Below are positions 7,625 to 15,542 of a DNA stretch of 27,526 nucleotides, piece after piece. Source of the DNA: Comamonadaceae bacterium. GTDB lineage: Bacteria > Pseudomonadota > Gammaproteobacteria > Burkholderiales > Burkholderiaceae_C. Under the pieces are notes generated by a model. The model searched no databases. It had not been told where the DNA came from and was given only the letters and a program-made list of their open reading frames with translations. The position numbers and the translations under genes were made by a program. The stretch's first letter is position 1. Each line of letters starts with the position of its first letter. Location of the stretch: the NCBI GenBank assembly GCA_947371775.1, contig CANBQX010000006.1:1-27526 (forward strand). The letters run 5' to 3'.

Positions 7625-8821
7625 ATGGCCCACGCCGCATTCAACTGGCAAGACCCTTTTCTGCTCGACAGCCAACTCAGTGACGACGAGCGCATGGTGC
7701 GGGACGCCGCCGCCGCCTATTGCCAGGACAAGCTGCTTCCACGGGTGACACTGGCCTTTCGCAACGGCACGACCGACCCAGCCATTTTTCGGGAAATGGG
7801 TGAACTCGGTCTGCTGGGGCCAACCATCCCCGAGGCCTATGGCGGCCCGGCACTCAATTACGTTTGCTATGGGCTGATTGCGCGCGAAGTCGAGCGTGTC
7901 GACAGCGGCTACCGCTCCATGATGAGCGTGCAAAGCTCGCTGGTGATGGTGCCGATTTTTGAGTTCGGCACCGAAGGGCAGCGCCAAAAGTTTCTGCCCA
8001 AGCTCGCCACCGGTGAATGGATCGGTTGCTTTGGCCTGACCGAGCCCGACCACGGCTCCGACCCCGCGTCCATGGCCACTCGGGCCCAAAAGGTCGCGGG
8101 TGGCTACAAGCTCAGCGGCTCCAAGATGTGGATCAGCAACAGTCCGATTGCCGACGTGTTTGTGGTCTGGGCCAAAGAAGTGTCTGAGAGCGGAGCCGTA
8201 GGCCCAATTCGTGGCTTTATTCTTGAAAAGGGCATGGCGGGCCTGAGCGCTCCTGCCATTCACAGCAAAGTCGGACTGCGCGCCAGCATCACTGGTGAGA
8301 TCGTGATGGACGGCGTGTTTTGCCCCGAGGAAAACGCCTTTCCTGAGGTGCAGGGCCTCAAAGGTCCGTTCACATGCCTCAACAGCGCCCGCTACGGCAT
8401 TGCCTGGGGCGCGCTGGGAGCCGCCGAAGACTGCTGGATGCGGGCCCGCCAGTACACCTTGGACCGCCAGCAATTTGGCCGCCCGCTGGCTGCGAACCAG
8501 CTGGTGCAGAAAAAGCTGGCCGACATGCAAACCGAAATCGCGCTGGGCCTGCAGGGTTGCCTGCGCCTGGGCCGCATGAAAGACGAGGGCACGGCCTCGG
8601 TGGAGATCACCTCCATCCTCAAGCGCAACTCCTGCGGCAAGTCATTGGACATTGCCCGCATGGCGCGCGACATGATGGGTGGCAACGGTATCAGTGACGA
8701 GTTTGGTGTGGCACGCCACCTGGTGAACCTGGAGGTGGTCAACACCTACGAAGGCACGCACGACATCCACGCCCTGATTTTGGGTCGCGCCATGACCGGC
8801 ATTGCCGCCTTTGCCAATTGA
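7625..8821 (+). CDS. gcdH: Glutaryl-CoA dehydrogenase
   Basis: This 398-residue FAD-dependent acyl-CoA dehydrogenase would oxidise and decarboxylate glutaryl-CoA to crotonyl-CoA, passing electrons to electron-transfer flavoprotein. GCDH-type marks are LTEPDHGSDP in the FAD/substrate region, KMWISNSPIADVFVVWAK, and the C-terminal segment NTYEGTHDIHALILGRAMTG, where Glu376 is the expected catalytic base. This C-terminal motif is nearly the same as in mitochondrial GCDH, which supports this specificity over short-chain acyl-CoA dehydrogenases. The ATG at 7625 is preceded by TGGAGA at good spacing. It is followed after only three bases by a CoA-transferase that can make its substrate, pointing to glutarate/lysine catabolism. 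Confidence 0.94.
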   Translation: MAHAAFNWQDPFLLDSQLSDDERMVRDAAAAYCQDKLLPRVTLAFRNGTTDPAIFREMGELGLLGPTIPEAYGGPALNYVCYGLIAREVERVDSGYRSMMSVQSSLVMVPIFEFGTEGQRQKFLPKLATGEWIGCFGLTEPDHGSDPASMATRAQKVAGGYKLSGSKMWISNSPIADVFVVWAKEVSESGAVGPIRGFILEKGMAGLSAPAIHSKVGLRASITGEIVMDGVFCPEENAFPEVQGLKGPFTCLNSARYGIAWGALGAAEDCWMRARQYTLDRQQFGRPLAANQLVQKKLADMQTEIALGLQGCLRLGRMKDEGTASVEITSILKRNSCGKSLDIARMARDMMGGNGISDEFGVARHLVNLEVVNTYEGTHDIHALILGRAMTGIAAFAN

Positions 8822-8824
8822 GCG

Positions 8825-10078
8825 ATGTCTGAAAAACCCGCTGCGCTGGCGCACCTGAAGGTGCTCGATCTCTCTCGCGTACTCGCAGGCCCGTGGTGCA
8901 CTCAAATGCTCGCGGACTTGGGCGCGGATGTGGTCAAGGTAGAGCGCCCGGGCGCGGGCGACGACACCCGCCACTGGGGCCCTCCGTTCATGAAGGATGC
9001 GCAGGGCCAGGACACGGCGCATGCCAGCTACTACGCCTCCTGCAACCGCAACAAGCGATCCATCGCCATTGACATCGCGCAGCCCGAGGGCCAGGCGCTG
9101 ATTCGCCAGATGGCTTTGAACAGCGACATTCTGGTGGAGAACTTCAAGGTCGGTGGACTGGCGCACTATGGGCTGGACTACGCCAACCTGCACGCGCTGA
9201 ATCCCCGCCTCATTTACTGCTCGGTCACCGGTTTTGGCCAGGACGGGCCGTATGCCGAACGCGCGGGCTATGACCTGATGGTGCAGGCCATGAGCGGCAT
9301 GATGAGCATCACCGGCAAAGCCGAAGGCACACCTGGCGGCTCGCCCCAGCGGGTGGGCGTGGCGCTGACCGATTTGTTCACCGGTGTGTACGCCTGCAGC
9401 GCCATCTTGGCCGCGGTAGAAGTGCGCCATCGCACCGGAGTCGGTCAGCACATCGACATGAGCCTGCTCGACGTCGGCATGGCCATCCTGGCCAACCAAG
9501 CCGCCGGCTTTTTGAATACCGGCGACAACCCCACACGCCAAGGCAACAGCCACCCCAGCCTGGTGCCCTACCAGGAATTCGCCACGGCCGACGGCGCCAT
9601 GCTGCTGGCCGTGGGCAACGACGGACAGTTTGGGCGCTTTGCCCAGACCGCTGAACAGCCGCAGTGGGCCAGCGACCCGCGCTTCTGTACCAACACCGAC
9701 CGGGTGCGCCACCGCGAAGAACTGGTTCCGCTGATCGAATTGGAGACCCGCAAGCGCAGCACCGCGCAATGGGTGGCTCTGCTGGAGCACCGTGCCGTGC
9801 CCTGCGGGCCGATCAATACCGTAGCGCAAGCCTTTGACGACCCGCAGGTGCGCGCACGCCAATTGGTGGTGCACCAGGCGGTAGCACCGCCAGCAAGGGC
9901 CCAGACCGGCCTGAGCTCCATTGCGTCCGTGGCCAGTCCCTTGCGCCTGCAAGACACGCCACCGGTACTGCACCGCGCACCGCCTGCGTTGGGGGAACAC
10001 ACCCAGGAGGTACTCGCGGAGCTGGGCTTAGACGCAAGGGCTTTGGCCGACTTGCGAAGCAGGGGTATTGTTGGGTAA
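8825..10078 (+). CDS. CaiB/BaiF family CoA-transferase, probably acting on glutarate
   Basis: This 417-residue family III CoA-transferase moves CoA between carboxylic acids through an enzyme-bound anhydride. Family marks are KVLDLSRVLAGPWCTQMLADLGADVVKVE near the N-terminus, NRNKRSIAIDI, and GYDLMVQAMSG, in which Asp150 is the expected catalytic aspartate. The gene starts three bases after the gcdH stop, so the two form an operon. The closest functional parallel is the succinyl-CoA:glutarate CoA-transferase of the human SUGCT type, which would supply glutaryl-CoA to GcdH. Family membership is firm; the substrate is inferred from context. Its last codons overlap the repeats that may control the following toxin-antitoxin pair. 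Confidence 0.88.
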   Translation: MSEKPAALAHLKVLDLSRVLAGPWCTQMLADLGADVVKVERPGAGDDTRHWGPPFMKDAQGQDTAHASYYASCNRNKRSIAIDIAQPEGQALIRQMALNSDILVENFKVGGLAHYGLDYANLHALNPRLIYCSVTGFGQDGPYAERAGYDLMVQAMSGMMSITGKAEGTPGGSPQRVGVALTDLFTGVYACSAILAAVEVRHRTGVGQHIDMSLLDVGMAILANQAAGFLNTGDNPTRQGNSHPSLVPYQEFATADGAMLLAVGNDGQFGRFAQTAEQPQWASDPRFCTNTDRVRHREELVPLIELETRKRSTAQWVALLEHRAVPCGPINTVAQAFDDPQVRARQLVVHQAVAPPARAQTGLSSIASVASPLRLQDTPPVLHRAPPALGEHTQEVLAELGLDARALADLRSRGIVG

Positions 10079-10099
10079 GATTCTTACTTTCCAAGTAAG
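10075..10099. promoter_or_regulatory. Candidate VapBC operator
   Basis: Three alternating copies of a GTAAG/CTTAC core lie side by side. GTAAGA (10075-10080) pairs with TCTTAC (10082-10087), and CTTACTT (10083-10089) pairs perfectly with AAGTAAG (10093-10099) across three bases. They overlap the CoA-transferase stop codon and end seven bases before the vapB ATG. Toxin-antitoxin operons are usually autoregulated through inverted repeats at this position, bound by the antitoxin. The repeats are seen directly; binding is inferred. Confidence 0.55.
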
Positions 10100-10106
10100 G
10101 ATTTCT

Positions 10107-10346
10107 ATGAAAATCACCAGCAAGGGCCAGGTCACCATTCCACAGTCGGTGCGGGAACAAGCGGGTTTGCATCCCCACAGCGAGGTCGAGTTTGAGGTAC
10201 GCGAGAACGGCGACGTGGTGATTCGCGCCGTCAAAGCACCCGCCAGCACCGCGCGCAGCGCCTTCGAGCGCGTACGCGGCAGCGCCAATGCCACCCAATT
10301 CAAAGGCATGGGCACCGACGAGTTCATGGCATTTTTGCGCAGCTAA
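10107..10346 (+). CDS. vapB: AbrB/MazE-family antitoxin (VapB-like)
   Basis: This 79-residue protein has an N-terminal SpoVT-AbrB swapped-hairpin DNA-binding domain, MKITSKGQVTIPQSVREQAGL, with the family's typical TSKGQVTIP motif, followed by a charged C-terminal region (about 45-79) that would wrap the toxin. The ATG at 10107 has AAGGA five to six bases upstream; an earlier in-frame start at 10068 would overlap the CoA-transferase gene and the operator-like repeats and is less likely. The stop is directly followed by the ATG of the PIN-domain toxin gene, which is the classic antitoxin-first arrangement. Confidence 0.88.
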   Translation: MKITSKGQVTIPQSVREQAGLHPHSEVEFEVRENGDVVIRAVKAPASTARSAFERVRGSANATQFKGMGTDEFMAFLRS

Positions 10347-10835
10347 ATGGCATTGCTCCCCGCTTCCAGCGCGCCCGTCCCCCCTTCAGCACGTGAGCCG
10401 GACCCGCGCTACCTGGTGCGCTCCATGCCGCGCGGCACCTTGGTTGACAGCTGCGTATTGATCGACGTGCTGGCCAACGACCCGACCTGGGCCGATTGGT
10501 CGCTGAATCAGCTAGAGCGCTGCGCTGCGTTCGGGCCTTTGCTCATCAACCCGCTGATCTTGGCCGAGATCAGCCCGCATTTTGAGCGGGCCAGCGACTT
10601 GGAAGTGGCGCTTGCAGGCCTGCCGCTGGTCAAGGCCGCCCTGCCTTGGGACGCGGCGTTTTTGGCCGGTCAGGCTTTCAAGGTTTACCGTCTGTCTTCG
10701 GGCCTGAAGTCGTCGCCGATGCCAGATTTCTACATTGGCGCACATGCGTTGGTGGCGCAGTTGCAGCTGCTCACCCGCGATGTGGCGCGTTACCGCAGCT
10801 ACTTTCCTGCGCTCTCGCTGGTGGCACCCCCCTAG
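10347..10835 (+). CDS. vapC: PIN-domain ribonuclease toxin (VapC-like)
   Basis: This 162-residue PIN-domain protein is predicted to cut RNA when not held by the antitoxin. Acidic residues in the usual positions are D34 (in LVDSCVLID), E74 (ILAEIS), D127 (MPDFYIGAHA) and D145 (LLTRDVARY), so the metal-binding active site appears intact. The first 27 residues are an extra, Pro/Ala-rich segment before the PIN fold; an internal ATG at 10425 would give a normal-length VapC starting MPRGTLVD. The ATG at 10347 abuts the vapB stop (TAAATG). The gene ends 12 bases before the convergent uup stop. Confidence 0.88.
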   Translation: MALLPASSAPVPPSAREPDPRYLVRSMPRGTLVDSCVLIDVLANDPTWADWSLNQLERCAAFGPLLINPLILAEISPHFERASDLEVALAGLPLVKAALPWDAAFLAGQAFKVYRLSSGLKSSPMPDFYIGAHALVAQLQLLTRDVARYRSYFPALSLVAPP

Positions 10836-10847
10836 GGCAGGCGTGGC

Positions 10848-12797
10848 TCAGGCGCCGAGCAACTCCCAACGCTCAAGCGCAAGCAGCAATTCTTCTTCAA
10901 TCGCGCTGTTGCGGCTGGCGAGTTGCAGCGCGCGAGCGTTATCGCGGGCGTACAGCGTCCCGTCGGCCAACTCGGCGTTGATGGCACTCTGCTCCGCTTC
11001 GAGTGCAGCGATTTTTTCGGGCAGGCTATCGAGTTCGCGCTGTTCTTTGAAGCTCAGTTTGCGGGTTTTAACGGGAGCCGCGGCCACTGGCGAAAGAGGC
11101 GTAGACACCGCAGGCGCTTTGGCCGTTTGGTCACGCCCGTAGTTGAACGGGCTCGCGCCCTTTTGGCCTTTGGCCTGCGCGATGTCGCTGGCACGCTTGC
11201 TTTGGGTGAGCCAGTCGCTCACGCCGCCTTCGTATTCGCGCCATCGGGCATCGCCCTCGTAAGCGATGGTGCTCGTCACCACGTTGTCCAGGAAGGTGCG
11301 GTCATGGCTCACCAAAAACACCGTGCCGTCGTAGTTTTGCAAGAGGTCTTCAAGCAACTCCAGGGTGTCGATGTCCAGGTCGTTGGTGGGCTCGTCGAGC
11401 ACCAGCACGTTGGCAGGGCGTGCGAACAAACGCGCCAGCAGCAGGCGGTTGCGCTCGCCACCACTCAGGCTGCGCACCGGGGAATTGGCACGCGCTGGCG
11501 AAAACAAAAAGTCGCCCAGGTAGCTTTTGACGTGCTGACGTCGGTTGCCAATCTCGATCCACTCGCTGCCAGGGCTGATGAAGTCCTCCAGCGTCGCGTC
11601 CATGTTCAGCGCATTGCGCATTTGGTCAAAGTAGGCGACCGAAATGTTGGCCCCCTGGCGCACGGTGCCCCAGGGGCTGTGGCCAGGCTCGGGAGCGGGG
11701 GCATTGGCCGGTGCGGGGTCAGGTTGGTATTCGCCCAAAATCAGCTTGAGCAGGGTGGTTTTACCCGCACCGTTGGGGCCGAGCAAGCCAATCTTGTCGC
11801 CGCGCAGAATGGTGGCCGAAAAGTCGCGCACGATTGGCTTGTCGCCAAAGGTCTTGGACACATGGGTGAGCTCAGCGACCAGTTTGCCGCTGGACGCACC
11901 ACTGTTGACGTCCATATTGACGCTGCCCACCACTTCACGCCGGGCCTCACGCGTGGCGCGCAGGTTTTCCAAGCGCACGATGCGGGCGGTGGCGCGGGTG
12001 CGGCGGGCTTCTACGCCCTTGCGGATCCACACCTCTTCCTGGGCTAACAATTTGTCGGCACGGGCGTTGATGACCGCTTCTTGGGCCAGCTGCTCTTCTT
12101 TTTGCACCAGGTAGGCGGCGAAGTTGCCGGGGTAAGACAGCAATTTCCCACGATCGAGTTCCACGATGCGGGTGGCAACGTTGTCCAAAAAGGAGCGGTC
12201 GTGGGTGATGGTGATGATGCTGCCCTTGAAGTCGATGAGCAGGCCTTCGAGCCATTCGATCGAGTCCAGGTCCAAGTGATTGGTAGGTTCGTCCAGCAGC
12301 AGCACTTCCGGCTGCGCCACCAGCGCTTGTGCCAAGGCCACGCGCTTTTTGGTACCGCCTGAGAGCGTGCTGATGATGGCCTCGGGGTTCAGGTGCAGGC
12401 GGTGCAAAGTCTCGCCCACCCGCTGCTCCCAGTTCCAACCGTCCAGCGCTTCAATCTCGCTTTGCATGGCGTCCAGGTCGCCATGGCCTTGTGAATATTC
12501 CTCAATCAGGTGGCGGATGCGCTGCAGGCCGAGGCTGACCGACTCGAACACGGTGGTCTCGCCGTCGAGATTGGGTTCTTGCGCCACATAGGCAATGCGG
12601 GTGTTGCTTTGCACCTGCACAACGCCGTCGTCGGGTTTTTCCATGCCCGCCAGAATCTTGAGCATGGACGATTTGCCGGCGCCATTGCGTCCGATCAAGC
12701 CGACGCGTTCTGCGGTTTCGAGTGAGAAGCCTGCGTGGTCGAGCAGGGGTACGTGTCCAAATGCGAGTTGGGCGTCCAGGAGAGTAATCAGTGCCAT
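10848..12797 (-). CDS. uup: ABC-F ATPase Uup
   Basis: This 649-residue soluble ABC-F protein has two ATPase domains: Walker A GRNGAGKS (36-43), signature LSGGTKKR (145-152) and Walker B LLLDEP (166-171); then Walker A GPNGAGKT (340-347), LSGGERNR (444-451) and VLDEP (466-470). A charged interdomain linker (about 235-290) and a C-terminal coiled coil (about 580-648) with DNA-binding potential are typical of Uup. Uup is linked to ribosome function and suppression of precise transposon excision in E. coli. A Pro/Ala-rich insert (about 358-376) lengthens the second domain. The start lies nine bases after the stop of the upstream membrane-protein gene, so the two are probably co-transcribed. Confidence 0.93.
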   Translation of the reverse strand: MALITLLDAQLAFGHVPLLDHAGFSLETAERVGLIGRNGAGKSSMLKILAGMEKPDDGVVQVQSNTRIAYVAQEPNLDGETTVFESVSLGLQRIRHLIEEYSQGHGDLDAMQSEIEALDGWNWEQRVGETLHRLHLNPEAIISTLSGGTKKRVALAQALVAQPEVLLLDEPTNHLDLDSIEWLEGLLIDFKGSIITITHDRSFLDNVATRIVELDRGKLLSYPGNFAAYLVQKEEQLAQEAVINARADKLLAQEEVWIRKGVEARRTRATARIVRLENLRATREARREVVGSVNMDVNSGASSGKLVAELTHVSKTFGDKPIVRDFSATILRGDKIGLLGPNGAGKTTLLKLILGEYQPDPAPANAPAPEPGHSPWGTVRQGANISVAYFDQMRNALNMDATLEDFISPGSEWIEIGNRRQHVKSYLGDFLFSPARANSPVRSLSGGERNRLLLARLFARPANVLVLDEPTNDLDIDTLELLEDLLQNYDGTVFLVSHDRTFLDNVVTSTIAYEGDARWREYEGGVSDWLTQSKRASDIAQAKGQKGASPFNYGRDQTAKAPAVSTPLSPVAAAPVKTRKLSFKEQRELDSLPEKIAALEAEQSAINAELADGTLYARDNARALQLASRNSAIEEELLLALERWELLGA

Positions 12798-12806
12798 GTG
12801 GGGGGA

Positions 12807-13358
12807 TTATCCCCTGCGCAGGCGTGCGTCCAATGCGAGTATGCCCCGACCAACGTACAGCACAAACAAGGTGCCTGCGATGTCGCCAAAACACATGATG
12901 AGGAAGTTACTCAAAACATCGTCTGAATGCCCCCGCCAGGCAAACCACACCTGCTGGAGGGCGGCATTCACCGACGAAAAAATCAACACCACGCGCAACA
13001 GCGAATGCGCCGTCAATTGGTCTAGGTCCACCTTCAAGTCGGTCAGGCTCAGGCAAATTTGGCGCGCCAAGAGCGGCGCAAAACCGGAAATAAGGGCCGC
13101 CACTGCCACGGTAAGCGGGTCGGTCAGTCGCGGATCTTGAAAGGCAACCATCAACGAACCCAGAACGATGCCTAAAGCCCCCCACCGACCGAACAGCAAG
13201 GTGTTGGTCAAACGCACGCCGCTGGGAATAAAGATCCACATCACGCCCGGCGCATGGTCGAACACTGAGAAAAGCAAGCCGTTGACGAAGAAAAAACCTG
13301 CATAAACGAGGGCGGTTAAGCCGACGATCAGGGTCGCACTCTGCAGGGGCATACGCAT
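12807..13358 (-). CDS. Small MASE1-like integral membrane protein
   Basis: This 183-residue protein is almost wholly hydrophobic, with about five predicted helices (7-29, 53-73, 83-103, 119-137, 148-171). The loop motif WIFIPSGVRL near 41-50 and the final helix containing MCFGDIAGTLFVLY resemble the MASE1 sensor domain found at the N-terminus of many histidine kinases and diguanylate cyclases. Here nothing follows the membrane part: the protein ends at DARLRRG, without any output domain. Two ATGs (13358 and 13352) lie close together. It sits nine bases upstream of uup on the same strand. The resemblance to MASE1 is by eye and moderate; the function is unknown. Confidence 0.7.
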   Translation of the reverse strand: MRMPLQSATLIVGLTALVYAGFFFVNGLLFSVFDHAPGVMWIFIPSGVRLTNTLLFGRWGALGIVLGSLMVAFQDPRLTDPLTVAVAALISGFAPLLARQICLSLTDLKVDLDQLTAHSLLRVVLIFSSVNAALQQVWFAWRGHSDDVLSNFLIMCFGDIAGTLFVLYVGRGILALDARLRRG

Positions 13359-13375
13359 ACCGCTTTCATAGCTAA

Positions 13376-13402
13376 GGCGCCTATCTTAAGGGGACAGGCG
13401 CC
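13376..13402. repeat. Inverted repeat between the winged-helix and MASE1-like genes
   Basis: GGCGCCT (13376-13382) and AGGCGCC (13396-13402) form a perfect 7-base-pair stem with a 13-base loop, in the 66-base gap between two minus-strand genes. It starts 22 bases past the stop of the winged-helix gene. There is no clear T run after it on the minus strand, so it may be a weak terminator or an operator. Confidence 0.4.
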
Positions 13403-13424
13403 CAAGCGGCACGGGCGACAACGA

Positions 13425-13793
13425 TCAGGCTGCGAGTTGCGCCTTTTCCATGCACTGGCCCAACTGGGCGAAGTAATGCTGGGTTGCTTTAGTGGGCACC
13501 ACGTACTTCACGCGGTTGTCGTGGGCGTCCAGGCTCAGGTCGATCATGCCTTTTTGGCGCAGCATCTTCAGGCGGCGGTGCGCCGTCGTGGTAGAGATTT
13601 CAGGCAGCATCACCATGGCTTCGAGCACGGTGATCTGCTTTTCGTCATGCCACGCTGCCGCAAAGGTGTTGAGCATGCGTGACTCCACGGCATCCAAGGA
13701 GGGGAAGGTTGGCAGGCCGCGCACCGCTTGCACCAAGTTCAAGTACTTGGTGTACATCTGCGAAAAGTTGGCATTCTTGGTCTTGGTCATCAT
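13425..13793 (-). CDS. MarR-like winged-helix regulator
   Basis: This 122-residue protein has a helix-turn-helix and wing of the MarR type: ITVLEAMVMLPEISTTTAHRRLKMLRQKGMI (about 53-83) followed by the wing LSLDAHDNRVKYVVPT and a C-terminal helix. It lacks the long dimerisation helices of full MarR proteins, so it is a short single-domain regulator; the ligand is unknown. It starts with ATGATG (13793/13790) and has only a poor ribosome-binding site (TGGAAAA). It lies 176 bases downstream of mmsA across an AT-rich gap and is probably transcribed from that gap. Confidence 0.75.
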   Translation of the reverse strand: MMTKTKNANFSQMYTKYLNLVQAVRGLPTFPSLDAVESRMLNTFAAAWHDEKQITVLEAMVMLPEISTTTAHRRLKMLRQKGMIDLSLDAHDNRVKYVVPTKATQHYFAQLGQCMEKAQLAA

Positions 13794-13969
13794 TTTTCCA
13801 AACGAATAAAAGGTGATGGTTAACGAATCCTGGTCTATTGCCAGATAGGGTCGTATTTTCCTCTCTTTTTTGTTTTTCGTCTACTATTTTTGTAATTTTT
13901 ATGGTTTGTATCAAATAATTATCAATTTTGGTGTTTTTATGAGCGCCAGACCACCGACATTTGGCGTAT
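13794..13969. promoter_or_regulatory. AT-rich gap between mmsA and the winged-helix gene
   Basis: About 110 bases (roughly 13855-13965) are strongly AT-rich with many A/T runs, in clear contrast with the GC-rich genes on both sides. No open frame of interest, strong hairpin or tRNA is visible. On the minus strand, TTGATA occurs twice (ends near 13926 and 13914) with AT-rich sequence downstream, so the gap could hold a promoter for the winged-helix gene, but I cannot fix a single -35/-10 pair. Such AT-rich gaps are also typical binding places for nucleoid proteins. Confidence 0.45.
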
Positions 13970-15475
13970 TTATTTGCTACTGGGGAAGCTGAACATGGTT
14001 CCTTCGCGCACCCCGGCAGACGGCCAGCGCTGCGTGATGGTTTTGCGCTTGGTGTAAAAACGCGCTGCGTCCGGACCGTAGGCATGCAAATCGCCGAAGA
14101 GAGAACGCTTCCAGCCGCCAAAGGAGTGGTAGGCCACTGGCACGGGCAGGGGCACATTCACGCCCACCATGCCGACCAGGATGTTGTCGGTGAAGTAGCG
14201 GGCCGCTTCACCGTCGCGGGTAAAGATGCAGGTGCCGTTGCCGTATTCATGGGCGTCGATCAGGTCCATGGCTTCTTGCAGCGTCTTGACGCGCACCACG
14301 CCTAGAACAGGTCCAAAAATTTCTTCCTGGTAAATCGTCATGCCGGGCTTGACGTTGTCAAACAGGCATGCGCCCAGGAAGTAACCCGCTTCATGGCCTG
14401 GCACCACCACGCCCCGGCCGTCGACCACCAGGGTTGCGCCCTCAGCCACACCTTGGTCCACATAGGCTTTGACTTTTTCAAAGTGCGGCTTGGTGACCAA
14501 AGGCCCCATGTCCATGCCGGCTGCCGTACCCGGGCCGACCTTCATCTTGGCAATCTCGGTCTTGAGGCCTTCGATCACGGCGTCGGCAGTGGCGTCACCC
14601 ACGGTCACCACCAGCGGAATGGCCATGCAGCGCTCGCCGCAGGAGCCGTAGGCCGCGCCCATGAGCGCGTTGACGGCGTTGGCCACGTCGGCGTCGGGCA
14701 TGACCACAGCATGGTTTTTGGCACCGCCCAGGGCTTGCACTCGCTTGCCGTGCGCGCAACCAACCGAGTAGATGTATTCGGCAATCGGCGTAGAGCCGAC
14801 AAAGCTGATGGCCTTCACGCGAGGGTCGGTGAGCAAGGTGTCAACCGCCTCTTTGTCGCCATTGACCACATTGAGCACGCCGGGTGGCAGGCCCGCCTCC
14901 AGCGCCAGCTCCGCCACACGCAAGGTGCTGCTGGGGTCCCGCTCAGAGGGCTTGAGGATGAAGGTGTTGCCACAGACCACGGCCATGGGCCACATCCACA
15001 AAGGCACCATGATCGGGAAGTTGAAGGGGGTAATACCCGCAGTGACGCCCAGCGCCTGGAACTCGCTCCAGGAGTCGATCGCCGGGCCCACGTTTTTGCT
15101 GTGTTCGCCTTTGAGCAGCTCGGGGGCGTAGCTCGCGTATTCAACGTTTTCAATACCGCGCTGCAACTCACCCATGGCGTCACCCAGCACCTTGCCGTGT
15201 TCGGCCGTCACCAGGGCACACAGCTCGTCGGCATGGGCTTCGAGCAGCACTTTGAGGTTGCTCATGATGCGCGCACGCTTCAAGGGCGGCGTATTGCGCC
15301 AAGCGGGGTAGGCTGCTTGCGCGTTGGCAATGGCTTGCTCCACCGTCAGCTTGTCGGCCAGTTGCAGGGTTTTTTCGACCTGGCCCGTGGCGGGGTTGAA
15401 AACGTCGGCTTGGCGGGTTCCGCCTTGGGTCAATTTGCCGCCGATGAGGTGGCCGATGCGTGGAAGTGTGGTCAT
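13970..15475 (-). CDS. mmsA: CoA-acylating (methyl)malonate-semialdehyde dehydrogenase
   Basis: This 501-residue aldehyde dehydrogenase would turn malonate semialdehyde (or methylmalonate semialdehyde) plus CoA and NAD into acetyl-CoA (or propionyl-CoA) and CO2. The sequence shows TPFNFP with Asn152, the glycine motif FVGSTPIAEYIY (about 225-236), LGGAKNH (249-255), where hydrolytic aldehyde dehydrogenases have a catalytic Glu, and the nucleophile Cys283 in ERCMA. The missing Glu is the hallmark of the CoA-acylating MMSDH group. The ATG at 15475 gives the family's normal start; upstream codons are not coding-like. It follows the BauA-like transaminase by 67 bases, so the pair converts beta-alanine to acetyl-CoA. 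Confidence 0.94.
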   Translation of the reverse strand: MTTLPRIGHLIGGKLTQGGTRQADVFNPATGQVEKTLQLADKLTVEQAIANAQAAYPAWRNTPPLKRARIMSNLKVLLEAHADELCALVTAEHGKVLGDAMGELQRGIENVEYASYAPELLKGEHSKNVGPAIDSWSEFQALGVTAGITPFNFPIMVPLWMWPMAVVCGNTFILKPSERDPSSTLRVAELALEAGLPPGVLNVVNGDKEAVDTLLTDPRVKAISFVGSTPIAEYIYSVGCAHGKRVQALGGAKNHAVVMPDADVANAVNALMGAAYGSCGERCMAIPLVVTVGDATADAVIEGLKTEIAKMKVGPGTAAGMDMGPLVTKPHFEKVKAYVDQGVAEGATLVVDGRGVVVPGHEAGYFLGACLFDNVKPGMTIYQEEIFGPVLGVVRVKTLQEAMDLIDAHEYGNGTCIFTRDGEAARYFTDNILVGMVGVNVPLPVPVAYHSFGGWKRSLFGDLHAYGPDAARFYTKRKTITQRWPSAGVREGTMFSFPSSK

Positions 15476-15542
15476 GGATAACTTGTTATGAAAACGTTTA
15501 ATTTGCGAAATTCGAAAACGGGAAAGGTGCTGGGCAGCGAGC

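Noticed and set aside
8642..10000. A 452-codon minus-strand frame opposite the CoA-transferase
   Set aside because: Composition is Gly/His/Arg-rich without recognisable motifs; the plus-strand enzyme explains the region fully.
10075..10835. vapBC as part of a mobile island
   Set aside because: Flanking genes are intact and there is no integrase, transposase, direct-repeat target duplication or tRNA nearby.
12802..12814. Palindrome GGGGATTATCCCC at the uup start
   Set aside because: Perfect but short and overlapping the stop of the upstream gene; no T run and no repeat elsewhere, so not claimed as a regulatory site.
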